NCBI GenBank assembly: GCA_903888515.1
Contig: CAISTY010000231.1
Location: 1-64,000, forward strand
Length of the DNA: 64,000 nt
Direction of reading: 5' to 3'
Origin: Akkermansiaceae bacterium
GTDB taxonomy: Bacteria > Verrucomicrobiota > Verrucomicrobiia > Verrucomicrobiales > Akkermansiaceae
The notes under the pieces were generated by a model. That model did no database searches. It was given only the letters and a program-made list of their open reading frames with translations, and was not told the DNA's origin. Made by a program: the position numbers and the translations under genes. Below, piece by piece: positions 25,301-34,288 of this stretch (within the stretch, counting starts at the first letter, position 1; every line of letters starts with the position of its first letter).

Positions 25301-27703
25301 ATGAAAACACCACCATTCCGCCAGTCACTGCTGGCAGCAGCCGGAGCATTGCTCGGCACCCTTTCATCAGCCCAGGCCCAGCAGGCTGGCGCCAAGGGCG
25401 TCACCACCGTCGCGCCGGAAACGAGCGCGGTCCTTCCCTTCGAGGATTTCCACTACAAGGGCAACGTCGGTCGCACCATCAATGAGAGCGATCCACCGCA
25501 ATTCCCGAAGCTGGTGCGTCCGCCCAAGGGCGCGCCTAACATCGTCCTCATCCTCATCGACGACGCCGGCTACGGCCAGTTCGGCACCTTCGGCGGCCAG
25601 GTGAAGACACCCGCGCTGGACCGCGTCGCCGCCGACGGTCTGCGCTACACGCGTTTCCACACCACGGCCCTGTGCTCGCCGACCCGCGCCGCACTGCTAA
25701 CAGGCCGCAACCACCACTCGACCGGCAACGGCGTGATCACCGAAGCGGCGACCGGCTATGACGGCTACACCGGCATGATTGGCAAAAACGTCGGCACCAT
25801 CGCCGAGGTGCTGCGCCAGCACGGATACGCCACCTCGTGGTTCGGCAAGAACCACAATACCCCGGACTGGGAAACCAGCCAGGTGGGCCCCTTCGACCGC
25901 TGGCCAAGCGGGCTCGGGTTTGACTATTTCTATGGTTTCATGGGCGGCGACGCGGACCAGTGGCAGCCGACGCTTTATGAGAACCATCAGCTAGTCCCGC
26001 GTTCCACCGATCCGAACTATATCATGACCAAGGACCTCGTGGACAAGTCGATCTCATGGCTGCGCGGCACCCGCTCGATCGACGCCGAGAAACCCTACTT
26101 CCTCTACATGGCCACCGGGGCCACCCACGCGCCGCATCACGTGCGGCCGGAGTTTATCGCAAAATACAAGGGCCAGTTCGACATCGGCTGGGATGTCTAT
26201 CGCGAGCAGACTTTCGAGCGCCAGAAGAAACTCGGCGTGGTGCCTGCGAATGCAAAACTCACACCGCGTCCCAAGGAACTGCCCGCCTGGGATTCCCTGT
26301 CCGCGGATCAGAAACGCTTGTTTTCCCGCATGATGGAGGTGTTCGCCGGCTTCACGGCCGAGACCGACTACGAGATGGGCCGCCTGTTGGACGTCGTCCG
26401 CGCGCAGCCGGATGCGGACAACACGATCATCCTCTATCAGGTGGGTGACAACGGTTCATCCGCCGAGGGCGGCCTCGTCGGATTGTTGAACGAGAACTCG
26501 TTCTTCAACGGTGTGCCGGAATCGCTGGAAGCAAATCTCAAGGCCATGGATGAACTCGGCGGACCGAAACATTTCAACCACTTCCCCGCCGGTTGGGCAT
26601 GGGCGATGAACACGCCGTTCCAGTGGGCCAAACAAATCGCATCGCATCTCGGTGGCGTGCGCAATCCACTCGCCATCTCGTGGCCCGCGAAGATCACGGA
26701 CAAGGGCGGCGTGCGCCCGCAGTTCCATCACGTCATCGACATCGCGCCGACGATCTACGAAGCGTGCGGCATCACCTTTCCGAACGTGCTCAACGGTGTG
26801 CCGCAAAAGCCGATAGAAGGTGTTTCCATGGCCTATTCGTTCGATTCCGCGAAAGCCCCGGACCATCGCCGCAGCCAGTATTTTGAAATGTTCATCAACC
26901 GCGCCATCTACAGTGACGGCTGGTGGGCCGCCTCGCGCACCGGCATCCCGTGGGAAAGCAGCCCCAAACCGGCCAATCCGGACACTGCCACATGGGAGCT
27001 TTACAATCTCGACGAAGACTTCAGCCAGGCCGACGATCTCGCCGCGAAAAATCCGCAAAAGCTCCGTGATCTGCAAGACCAATGGTGGGCGGCGGCGGCC
27101 AAATACAACGTGCTTCCCATGGATGGTCGCAAGACGGAGCGCCTCAGCGCGGAATTGCAGGGCCGCCCGTCTCTAACCGGTACCCGCACCACATTCACTT
27201 ACTACCCGGGCACGCTCGCAGTGCCCTCCGGCAGTGCGCCGAAGATCTTGAACAAATCCTTCGCGATCACGGCGGACATCGAAATGAGTGCGGACTCGAA
27301 AAACGGAGCCATCCTCTCGTTCGGCGGCTCCGATGGCGGCTACGGACTCTACATCAAGGAAGGCAAACCCGTCTTCGTCGGCAATTTCCTCAACCAAGTG
27401 CTCACCCGCGCGACATCGACCTCTCCACTTCCTGCCGGTCCGGCGAAAGTGCGTGCCGAGTTTGCCTATGATGGCGGCGGCCTCGGCAAGGGCGGCAACA
27501 TCTCGCTCTTCGTCAACGACAAGAAGGTCGGCGAAGGCCGCATGGAACACACCCAGGCGATGACCCTCGGCTTGGGCGGTACCCTGGACATTGGCGAGGA
27601 CACCGGCTCCGCCGTGGACGAGAGCTACACCCCGCCATTCCGCTTCGGCGGCACGATCAAACAAGTGACCGTGGACCTGAAACCAAACCTCCAACCAAAA
27701 TAG
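25301..27703 (+). CDS. Arylsulfatase (type I, formylglycine-dependent)
   Basis: 800 residues with a signal peptide (cut near AQAQ, residue 27). The sulfatase signature CSPTRAALLTGR starts at Cys125, the residue converted to formylglycine. Metal ligands are visible at IDDAGYG (Asp87, Asp88), and the later active-site part includes YQVGDNGSSAEGG. The length matches the long periplasmic arylsulfatase group (Pseudomonas AtsA-like, about 530 residues, plus a C-terminal beta-sandwich extension of about 200). It hydrolyses sulfate esters in the periplasm, needing a formylglycine-generating or anaerobic maturase enzyme not seen here. It heads a cluster with DUF2092, Gly-rich and outer-membrane genes. 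Confidence 0.92.
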   Translation: MKTPPFRQSLLAAAGALLGTLSSAQAQQAGAKGVTTVAPETSAVLPFEDFHYKGNVGRTINESDPPQFPKLVRPPKGAPNIVLILIDDAGYGQFGTFGGQVKTPALDRVAADGLRYTRFHTTALCSPTRAALLTGRNHHSTGNGVITEAATGYDGYTGMIGKNVGTIAEVLRQHGYATSWFGKNHNTPDWETSQVGPFDRWPSGLGFDYFYGFMGGDADQWQPTLYENHQLVPRSTDPNYIMTKDLVDKSISWLRGTRSIDAEKPYFLYMATGATHAPHHVRPEFIAKYKGQFDIGWDVYREQTFERQKKLGVVPANAKLTPRPKELPAWDSLSADQKRLFSRMMEVFAGFTAETDYEMGRLLDVVRAQPDADNTIILYQVGDNGSSAEGGLVGLLNENSFFNGVPESLEANLKAMDELGGPKHFNHFPAGWAWAMNTPFQWAKQIASHLGGVRNPLAISWPAKITDKGGVRPQFHHVIDIAPTIYEACGITFPNVLNGVPQKPIEGVSMAYSFDSAKAPDHRRSQYFEMFINRAIYSDGWWAASRTGIPWESSPKPANPDTATWELYNLDEDFSQADDLAAKNPQKLRDLQDQWWAAAAKYNVLPMDGRKTERLSAELQGRPSLTGTRTTFTYYPGTLAVPSGSAPKILNKSFAITADIEMSADSKNGAILSFGGSDGGYGLYIKEGKPVFVGNFLNQVLTRATSTSPLPAGPAKVRAEFAYDGGGLGKGGNISLFVNDKKVGEGRMEHTQAMTLGLGGTLDIGEDTGSAVDESYTPPFRFGGTIKQVTVDLKPNLQPK

Positions 27704-27709
27704 TCCCAT

Positions 27710-28063
27710 GAAAACAGTATCAGTGATCCCTACCGCGATCTCAAACGCCGCGTGACAGGTGTTTCCTACCTTGGCAAAGGCACCGTGCGCGAAAGTGGCG
27801 GCGTGATCCAGTGCCACCGCATCGGCATGCACGGCACCCACGCCGACGCCGAACTCTGGATCGGTGTTGCCGACGCGCTGCCACGCCGGCTCAAGGCCAC
27901 CAAGACCGGATCCGCGGGCAAGGATCTGCTCATCGATGTCGATTTCCTCACTTGGGATTTGAATCATCAGGCAAGTGCTTCGGCATTCCGCCATCAACCT
28001 GCATCCGGTGCCATGGAAATCCCCATGGTCACCCTCGAAGAAGCGAACCAACCGCGCCGCTAA
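27710..28063 (+). pseudogene. C-terminal remnant of a DUF2092 periplasmic protein
   Basis: The frame reads SDPYRDLKRRVTGVSYLG and continues with CHRIGMHG, AELWIGVADALPRRL and a final FRHQPASGAMEIPM, the C-terminal third of DUF2092 proteins. The expected signal peptide and first 130 or so residues are missing: an ATGAAAACA start-like sequence at 27708 lies in another frame and stops after 15 codons. So the gene appears to be joined to a foreign start after a deletion. A short product from GTG 27752 is conceivable but unlikely to be functional. Confidence 0.7.
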
Positions 28064-28088
28064 CAAAAAACCACTCACCATCATTCCC

Positions 28089-28511
28089 ATGAAAAACAAT
28101 CACATTCTTTTCAATCCATCAAGAGTCGGCTCCATGCTCGCTCTCACCCTCTGCCTAACCACTGGAGGCGCCCTCGCGAGAGGTCCTGGCGGGGCCGGTG
28201 CGGGTGGCGGGAGGGCCGGAGTTGGCGCGGGTGGAGCAGGCAGACCCGGTGTAGGCGCGGGTGGCGTGGGTGGCGCAGGCGTGGGAGTCGGCTACCACGG
28301 TGCCGGTGCGGGTGCCCGTGGAGTGGGAGTCGCACCCGGTGTCGGCGTCGGCGCACCCGGTGTCGGTGCCTTGCCGGCTGGTTACCACGCGGCCGTGCCC
28401 GCCGGATACGCCACCGTAGCTTACGGCGGCTACACCTGCCGTTTTGTCGGCGGCGTTTATTATCGGGCCGTAACTTACCAGGGTCAAACCGTGTGGGTGG
28501 TCGTGGCGTGA
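28089..28511 (+). CDS. Secreted glycine-rich protein
   Basis: 140 residues: a signal peptide (ending ALA, about residue 30), a Gly/Ala/Val-rich stretch (about 33-95) and a C-terminal part with YGGYTCRFVGGVYYR and TVWVVVA. Proteins of this plan often sit beside arylsulfatase, DUF2092 and MetA-pathway-type outer-membrane genes, as here. The stop overlaps the next start (TGATG at 28509-28513), indicating translational coupling with the porin-like gene. Confidence 0.75.
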   Translation: MKNNHILFNPSRVGSMLALTLCLTTGGALARGPGGAGAGGGRAGVGAGGAGRPGVGAGGVGGAGVGVGYHGAGAGARGVGVAPGVGVGAPGVGALPAGYHAAVPAGYATVAYGGYTCRFVGGVYYRAVTYQGQTVWVVVA

Positions 28512-29482
28512 TGCAAACACTCAACTTCTCGAAACCGTCCCGGTCGCTCGGCTTTTTCCGCTGGTTCTTCGAGTTGGCATCCTGCCGAGCGGTTTACGCC
28601 CTTGGTTTGTTGCTGGCCCTGCCCTGCCACGCCCAGGACATCGAACCGCGCCGCTGGAGCCATCTGCCGCTCGACACCAACTTCCTCGGTGTCGGCTACG
28701 CCTACACCTCCGGTGACATCTTCCTCAACCCGGTGCTCCAAATCGAGGATGGCGAGTTCGACCTCAACTCCTGCGCCCTGAAGTATATCAGATCCTTCGA
28801 ACTCTTTAACAAGTCGGCCCGCATCGACATCACCCAGGAATATGAGAGTGGCGATTGGTCAGGGCTGCAGGCTGGCCAACCTATCAGCACCGCACGCGAC
28901 GGCTGGGCCGACACCACCGTGCGCTTTGCGATCAACTTGCTGGGAGCACCGCCGCTGGCGGGCAAGGAGTTCGCGGACTACCGCGCACACGCCGATTGTG
29001 AAACCATCATCGGCGCGGGCCTTGCCGTGGATCTTCCCACCGGCCAATACTTCGATGACAAGCTCATCAACCTCGGCAACAATCGCTTCGCCTTCCGGCC
29101 GCAACTCGGCTTGGTTCACCAACGTGGCAAGTGGACGGGCGAACTCACCACCTCGGCCAGATTCTTCACCGACAACGAGGATTTTTTCAACGGCAAGCGA
29201 CTGGAGCAGGATCCGGTCTATTTCGCCCAAGGACACCTGATCTATAACTTCACCCCGAGCCTGTGGCTCAGTGCCAGCATGGGCTATTTCTTTGGTGGTG
29301 AATCCACCATTGACGGCATATCCTCAGATGACCGCCAGAGCGACCTTGGTTGGGCGCTTTCGATGGGGATCCCGATCACCCGCAACTTCGGCTTGAAAAT
29401 CACCTACATCGGCATCCGGACCCTAACAAACATCGGCACCGATACCGATACCTTCGCGCTCGGTTGTTCCGTGATGTGGTAG
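28511..29482 (+). CDS. Outer-membrane protein of the phenol MetA-pathway (transporter-like) family, intact copy
   Basis: 323 residues from ATG 28511, which overlaps the previous stop. A signal peptide ends CHAQ; the mature part starts DIEPRRWSHLPLDTNFLGVG and shows alternating beta strands ending in an aromatic residue (GCSVMW), as in beta-barrels. Segments such as GAGLAVDLPTGQY and SASMGYFFGGES fit the Phenol_MetA_deg family of putative outer-membrane transporters. A second, broken copy lies at 31665-32333. Confidence 0.8.
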   Translation: MQTLNFSKPSRSLGFFRWFFELASCRAVYALGLLLALPCHAQDIEPRRWSHLPLDTNFLGVGYAYTSGDIFLNPVLQIEDGEFDLNSCALKYIRSFELFNKSARIDITQEYESGDWSGLQAGQPISTARDGWADTTVRFAINLLGAPPLAGKEFADYRAHADCETIIGAGLAVDLPTGQYFDDKLINLGNNRFAFRPQLGLVHQRGKWTGELTTSARFFTDNEDFFNGKRLEQDPVYFAQGHLIYNFTPSLWLSASMGYFFGGESTIDGISSDDRQSDLGWALSMGIPITRNFGLKITYIGIRTLTNIGTDTDTFALGCSVMW

Positions 29483-29927
29483 ATATTCCTTGCCTTCCCT
29501 ACGGTCTGCCAGTCCGCTAGACTCTGTCCAAACCCATGGCAGTCGAATCCAAACCACTCTACCGCATCAATGAAATCATGAACACCGAAGGCATCATGCG
29601 CTTGGCAATTCTCGAAGATTTTTTTCGCGCAAAGGCGCAAAGGTTTTCAAGAATGGCTGAATGGGTCCCACTCACAATGCGTCAGCCTTCCGCTGACAAA
29701 TGAACTCCATCTCAGTACAATCTGTCCTTTGCTGGAAACGGTTGTCGTCATGCCGAAGACCCTACGGCTCCCACTAGAGTTTGTCATACAGCAACTACAA
29801 GCCAAAGTTTAAATTCGTGGATCATTCACACCCCGGGCATTAACCTCGACAACGTAACCACTTGCCTGTCTTCTTGCGCTGGTTCTGCTCCAATCCAATC
29901 CAACCCGCAACCAACCACCATCCGATC
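29483..29927. other. Intergenic region
   Basis: No convincing gene. A 55-codon frame (29536-29703) runs through the CGCGCAAAGGCGCAAAGG repeat near 29625-29650, a sequence type common in intergenic DNA of such genomes, and is probably not coding. Confidence 0.5.
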
Positions 29928-30692
29928 ATGAAAACCACATCCACCATCCTGTTAGTCATGTGCCTCGCCAGCCTGCCCGCCATGGCAGGCACCACCATCA
30001 CCGCCATCCAACCGGCACCCGCCGCCGCGTCGTGGTCGTGCCAGGTCTCCCTCTACGGTTGGGGGGAATCCCTCAGCGGTGACACCGGTGTCCGCGACTA
30101 TGAGCTACCGCTGGACATCAGCTTCAGTGAACTCGTCCAATGCATCGACTTCGTTGCCATGGGCTCGCTGGAACTCAACCATGGCCGCTGGAGTTTCGTG
30201 GCGGACATGATGTATGCCAAACTTGGCGACAGCATCTCAGGCAATCACAATGATTCAGTCGATATCGATATGCAACAATTCCTCGGCAATTTCGTCGTGG
30301 CCTATGAACTGGTGAAAACCGATACTTACAAGCTCGACGCCTATGCCGGTGTCCGGGTGAATTATCTCAGCCTCGACCTCAATGTCACAGGCCCACTGGG
30401 CAATCATTTCAGCCCTTCTGGCTCCGCAAGCTGGGTGGATCCCATCATCGGCGCCCGCTTCCAAGCCGAACTTCCCCATGACTTCTTCTTCCGTGCGCCC
30501 GGCGATATCGGCGGCTTCGGCGCCGCCTCCGAGTTGACCTGGCAGGCCTCGGGCGGCTTCGGTTATCACATCACCCCGTGCAGCTCGGTCATGTTAGGAT
30601 AACGCGCCCTGGGCACCGACTACACCAGCGGCGGATTCACCTGGGACATCATCACCCAAGGCTTTATCCTGGGATATGAACACACGTTCTAA
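29928..30692 (+). pseudogene. Outer-membrane beta-barrel protein with in-frame nonsense codon
   Basis: From ATG 29928 a signal peptide (ending AMA) and a barrel-like protein of 224 residues read to TAA at 30600-30602. The same frame then continues for 29 residues (RALGTDYTSGGFTWDI to HTF) to TAA 30690-30692. The intact relative at 32415-33203 has GYRYFDTNYDQGGFTYDM at this point, so the TAA replaces the Tyr codon of the G-Y-R motif. The last two strands, including the aromatic C-terminus needed for barrel assembly, are lost. Probably inactive unless the stop is read through. Confidence 0.8.
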
Positions 30693-30849
30693 TAGATCCA
30701 GCGACGGGGTTGTGCCCTACTGGAGCAGCCACCAGAAAGGCGCGAAGTCGGAACATATCGTGCCATCCCATCATGGCGCGCATCAGACGAAGGAAGCCAT
30801 CGCCGAGGTGGATCGCATCCTCAAGGAAAACCTCAAACAAACCAAATAA
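30676..30849 (+). pseudogene. C-terminal remnant of an alpha/beta-hydrolase (esterase) gene
   Basis: The frame SSDGVVPYWSSHQKGAKSEH followed by VPSHHGAHQTKEAIAEVDRI matches the end of PGAP1/DUF676-like hydrolases, including the late Asp (SDGVVP) and the His (SHHGAHQ) of the catalytic triad. The rest of the enzyme is absent; the fragment overlaps the end of the barrel pseudogene. Its stop overlaps the ATG of the next gene (TAATG), so the fragment may still serve for coupled translation. Confidence 0.65.
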
Positions 30850-31574
30850 TGGAAACCACCGCAATCCAGCCCCGCCGGAAACTCCCGCTATGGGGCAAAA
30901 CCGTTCTGGGCCTGCTCTCTATCTATCTGATAGTTGCATACTTTGTCATCCCGCAGATGGATGCCATGAAGTCCCGGCGGCATCCGGACATGGCGGCGGG
31001 CGAACACCTCACGCAAACCAAGACCGGCCTTCCCGGCGATCCCCTCAACATTGCCCTGGTCGGCAGCGAGGATGAGGTCATCGGCGCGCTGCTCGCTGCG
31101 GCATGGGTTCCCGCCAACGCGCTGAGCATCCGCAGCAGCGTGCGCATCGCGGTGGATACCGTCATTGCCAAACCGGATCCCAACGCCCCGGTGAGCAACC
31201 TCTACTTATATGGCCGCAAGGAGGATCTCGCATTTGAAAAACCCATCGGCCACAGCCCGCGCGAACGCCATCACGTCAGACTCTGGCGCTCCGCTCAGAC
31301 CGACCATGGCCGACCGCTGTGGATGGGCGCGGCCACCCACGACCTCGGCGTCGAACTGAGCCGCACCACCGGCGAGGTAACCCATCACATATCACCGGAG
31401 GTGGATGCGGAACGCGACCTGCTGTTAGACGATCTTGCCCGGGCCACCCCGGGGCTCGCCACCCGCTGGCTGGCGGATTTCCATCCCATCCTGCAAGGCC
31501 GCAACGGCGGAGGCGACCCGTGGCACACCGATGGCCGTCTGCCCGTCGCAACGCTCGCGCCCGCGAACCCATGA
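30849..31574 (+). CDS. LssY C-terminal-domain membrane-anchored protein
   Basis: 241 residues. One N-terminal transmembrane helix (about 17-33) is followed by a periplasmic domain with GDPLNIALVGSEDEVIGAL, YLYGRKEDLAFEKPIG, RHHVRLWR, LWMGAATHD and THHISPEVDAERD, which match the LssY_C domain (PF14067 as I recall it). The domain is found alone or after PAP2 phosphatases; its role is not known. It belongs to the same island of sulfatase, DUF2092 and DUF1254-type genes. Confidence 0.8.
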   Translation: METTAIQPRRKLPLWGKTVLGLLSIYLIVAYFVIPQMDAMKSRRHPDMAAGEHLTQTKTGLPGDPLNIALVGSEDEVIGALLAAAWVPANALSIRSSVRIAVDTVIAKPDPNAPVSNLYLYGRKEDLAFEKPIGHSPRERHHVRLWRSAQTDHGRPLWMGAATHDLGVELSRTTGEVTHHISPEVDAERDLLLDDLARATPGLATRWLADFHPILQGRNGGGDPWHTDGRLPVATLAPANP

Positions 31575-31664
31575 AAACTTATGTGGATAACAGACAGGCG
31601 ATCCAAATCGCCATAGGCTCACATGGGTCCTGATGATCATGCTTGCTTGCCGGTGCCAAAACCC

Positions 31665-32333
31665 ATGCTTGCCGCCATGTTCCTGATCTTGCAATCGGCC
31701 CGACCGAGCGGTCTTTCCCGCTGGCGGGGGGCGCAGGCATCATCCCGGGCGTTGTGCCTCCTTGGCCTGTTGCTGGTGGCCCTGCCGTGCCACGCCCAGG
31801 ACATCGAACCGCGCCGCTGGAGCCACCTGCCGCTCGACACCAACTTCCTCGGGGTCGGCTACGCCTACACTTCCGGAGACATCTTCCTCAACCCGGTGCT
31901 GCAAATCGAGGATGGCAAGTTCGACCTCGATACCTATGCTTTGAACTCATCTATAACTTCACCCCGGGCCTGTGGCTCAGTGCCAGCATGGGCTATTTCT
32001 TCGGCGGCGAATCCACCATCGACGGCACATCCTCGGATGACCGCCAAAGCGACCTCGGCTGGGCGCTTTCCATGGGTATCCCGATCACCCGCAACTTCGG
32101 CGTGAAACTCACCTGCTGAGCAGTCCCTGGGTTGGAATACATTCAGTTAGCCGCAAAGAGGCACAGAAACCACAAAAAATGAATACCATCAGGCTTATTG
32201 CGTATCTTGCGCATTTTTGCGGCAAAAAATACTGTAGGGCAAACCAAGAACTCACCTATATCGGCATCCGGACCCTAACGAATACCGGTAGCGATACCGA
32301 TACCTTGGCGCTCGGCTGTTCCGTGATGTGGTA
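31665..32333 (+). pseudogene. Broken second copy of the MetA-pathway-type outer-membrane gene
   Basis: The start and mature N-terminus (DIEPRRWSHLPLDTNFLGVG) are nearly identical to 28511-29482. After FDLDTYAL about 150 codons are missing and the frame changes: LIYNFTPGLWLSASMGYFF continues in another frame and runs to GVKLT. There MITE copy C is inserted, and the rest (YIGIRTLTNTGSDTDTLALG to VMW) follows it up to TAG 32333. So a deletion, a frameshift and an insertion have all hit this copy. Confidence 0.85.
32116..32253 (+). mobile_element. MITE copy C, internally deleted, inside the porin pseudogene
   Basis: Same orientation as copy B but 138 bp: a central block of about 75 bp is replaced by AATGAATACCATCAGG. 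Flanking bases show the direct repeat AACTCACCT on both sides, although part of it (AACTCA) is also found at the element end in other copies. The outermost TACTGA bases are not conserved here. Confidence 0.8.
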
Positions 32334-32414
32334 GCGACTTGCATTTTTTCATGCTTGAAAAAAACCTCACTGAGGCCAACATCGTCATCGCCTAACCGAA
32401 AACATCTCCCTATT

Positions 32415-33203
32415 ATGAAACACAACACCACATCAATCGCAGCGCACCTCATCCCCGCCGCTCTCTGTGCCGCCCCGCTGCTCGCCAGCGCCGGACAAAC
32501 CGTCGCCGAACCCATCATCACCGCTCCGGCACCCAATCCATGGGAATTCCGCATCACCCCCCTCTACAGTTGGCTCACCGCGCTTGACGGCACCACCGGA
32601 CCGGATGTCTTGCCCGCCAATGTGGATGAGAGCTTCAGCGACATCCTCGACGTGCTCAAAATGTATGCCTCTCTACAAATGGAAGCCCGCTACGACCGCT
32701 GGGGCTTCCTCGCCGACGGTTTCTATGCGTGTCTGGGCACATCCGCACAATCTACTGGACCGTTGCGCGAGAATGTCAACCTGAGCCTCAAACAATTCCT
32801 CGGAGAATTCGAGGTTCTCTACCGGGTTTCCGAAACCCCTACACACTTCCTCGACGTGTATGCGGGTGTGCGCTATAATTCGCTCAAGCTCGATCTCGAT
32901 GTCACGGGACCGTTCAGCCGCTCGGCATCACCTGAAAAGAGCTGGGTCGATCCCATCGTCGGTCTCCGTGGCCAGTGGAACATCAATGACCGCTGGTATC
33001 TTGCCGGCAAAGGAGACATCGGCGGTTTCGGAGTTAACTCGGATTTCACCTGGAACCTTCAGGCAACCGTCGGCTACAACTTTACCAAAAATTTCTCTAC
33101 CGAGGTTGGCTATCGCTACTTTGATACCAACTACGACCAAGGTGGATTCACCTATGACATGGCCGAGAAAGGTGCCCTGATTAACTTCATCCTCAAGTTC
33201 TAA
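32415..33203 (+). CDS. Outer-membrane beta-barrel protein, intact copy
   Basis: 262 residues with signal peptide (ending ASA). The mature part has barrel-type strands: WEFRITPLYSWLTALDG, ARYDRWGFLADGFYACLG, DVYAGVRYNSLKLDLDVTGP, KGDIGGFGVNSDFTWNLQA, VGYRYFDTNYDQGGFTYDM and a C-terminal Phe (NFILKF). It is the intact relative of the nonsense-interrupted gene at 29928. Members of this family occur with DUF1254 and LssY genes, and a transport or porin role is inferred. Confidence 0.8.
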   Translation: MKHNTTSIAAHLIPAALCAAPLLASAGQTVAEPIITAPAPNPWEFRITPLYSWLTALDGTTGPDVLPANVDESFSDILDVLKMYASLQMEARYDRWGFLADGFYACLGTSAQSTGPLRENVNLSLKQFLGEFEVLYRVSETPTHFLDVYAGVRYNSLKLDLDVTGPFSRSASPEKSWVDPIVGLRGQWNINDRWYLAGKGDIGGFGVNSDFTWNLQATVGYNFTKNFSTEVGYRYFDTNYDQGGFTYDMAEKGALINFILKF

Positions 33204-33427
33204 CAATAAATGTCCAGTTCCAGATTCACGGTTTTCACCCCGTCATCGAGAAACAAGGCGGAAGCGCCGATGGCGGAGATCACCCGTTGTGACGACTCCC
33301 TAACCGCGGCATCCGGGAGACCCACCACGATGATCACCGGTTTGTCCGCGCCGCAGGCATTGACCTCGACCTCCACTTCCTGCGCTGCCACTCCGCGCAA
33401 CGCCGCTGAAAATAGACGGGTAATCAT
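33200..33427 (-). pseudogene. comM: N-terminal remnant of comM (YifB-type Mg-chelatase-like ATPase)
   Basis: 75 codons beginning MITRLFSAALRGVAAQEVEV with GLPDAAVRESSQRVISAIGA and KTVNL, the conserved N-terminus of ComM. It stops before the Walker A region. The last residues (LDIYC then stop) resemble RIDIYCELP from the C-terminal remnant at 35175, as if an internal deletion had joined the two ends. ComM is a helicase acting in natural transformation; this copy is dead. Confidence 0.8.
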
Positions 33428-33499
33428 GTGAACAGGCTAACCTGGCACATTTCCTCCACCGCCGGCAAGCGGAAAGTGACGGAAACACGCAGGCAATGG

Positions 33500-33607
33500 T
33501 CAGCTTTTCGGAAACAGGAAAGTGAATACGAAGCGGATGCCCCAATCGGGTGCGCCGGACGGGGCCTCGGCATACCAGGTGGTGTGACTGATGGGAGTGG
33601 TGTTCAT
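33500..33607 (-). pseudogene. Short fragment resembling an outer-membrane protein end
   Basis: 35 codons from ATG 33607: HTTWYAEAPSGAPDWGIRF then VFTFLFPKS. The aromatic, alternating C-terminus looks like the last strands of a barrel or the end of a larger protein, but the piece is too short to assign. It lies between the comM and DUF1254 remnants. Confidence 0.3.
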
Positions 33608-33742
33608 GGTGTGTTTTTGGATTTTCACAGGAGGTAATAGTGTTTTTGGATTGGGTTCGGACTTGTGTTAGAATCTTGGTATCGTTTCGCTGGTGAAGTC
33701 ACGGGCCGCCCCTGCGGACAACCCGTGCGTTTCACAATCGAA

Positions 33743-34122
33743 TCATTTCACCTGTTCGATGTCCGGCAGTCGCCATGATTTGTCGTAGTAGGCCTCGGTC
33801 GGTCCATACCAGCGGAAGTAGGCAAACCATGCACGACCGGGAAGGGTCTGAATTCAGTTAGACTCCTTGCCAGCGGGAGCTTTGGGACCGAAGAATAGGT
33901 CAACCGATCCGTCGGTGTTGGTTTGGAGTTTCTGGACGTTCGGATTGATTTCTGCAACGTGCTGGGGTGCCTCGATGAGGGCACGCGTCTGGATGTCATA
34001 AACGGTGAGTGCCCAGAAGTCCTTGACCGGAACCTTGGCTGGCACATGCAGGCTGTAATTGTTTTCGCCCTTGAGCCAATCATCCGTTTTGTCCTTGTAC
34101 TCAAGAGTGGGGAGTTCTTCGG
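33743..34122 (-). pseudogene. C-terminal remnant of a DUF1254/DUF1214 protein with nonsense codon
   Basis: The frame reads YKDKTDDWLKGENNYSLHVP, PVKDFWALTVYDIQTRALIE, then GSVDLFFGPKAPAGKESN, a TGA, and IQTLPGRAWFAYFRWYGPTE to DIEQVK. In the family an Asn-Trp-Ile-Gln-Thr string is usual at the stop position, so TGG has become TGA. The N-terminal DUF1254 part is missing. The gene belongs to the same island type as the LssY and barrel genes to its left. Confidence 0.75.
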
Positions 34123-34123
34123 C

Positions 34124-34288
34124 TCATGATTCGCTGGAATGAAGCCCGAGGCGGGTCTTGAGCTGGGAGAGTTTTAGCGCCGCATCGGCCCATTGATCAA
34201 CCAGTTTGCGGAAGCGCTTAAAATTCGCCACCTCCACCCGGACCGCCGCGAGGTTCTCCCGCCGCAGGTATTCTGTTCGGCTCTTCAT
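34124..34288 (-). CDS. Small unrecognised ORF at the edge of an insertion sequence remnant
   Basis: 54 residues from ATG 34288: MKSRTEYLRRENLAAVRVEV, then FKRFRKLVDQWADAALKLSQ. It is a basic, helical protein resembling short ORFs that accompany transposases. It runs opposite to the transposase remnant at 34281. No function assigned. Confidence 0.4.
   Translation of the reverse strand: MKSRTEYLRRENLAAVRVEVANFKRFRKLVDQWADAALKLSQLKTRLGLHSSES

Noticed and set aside
29536-29703. 55-codon frame in the intergenic region
   Set aside because: Passes through a CGCAAAGGCGCAAAGG intergenic repeat; no recognisable domain and no ribosome site.
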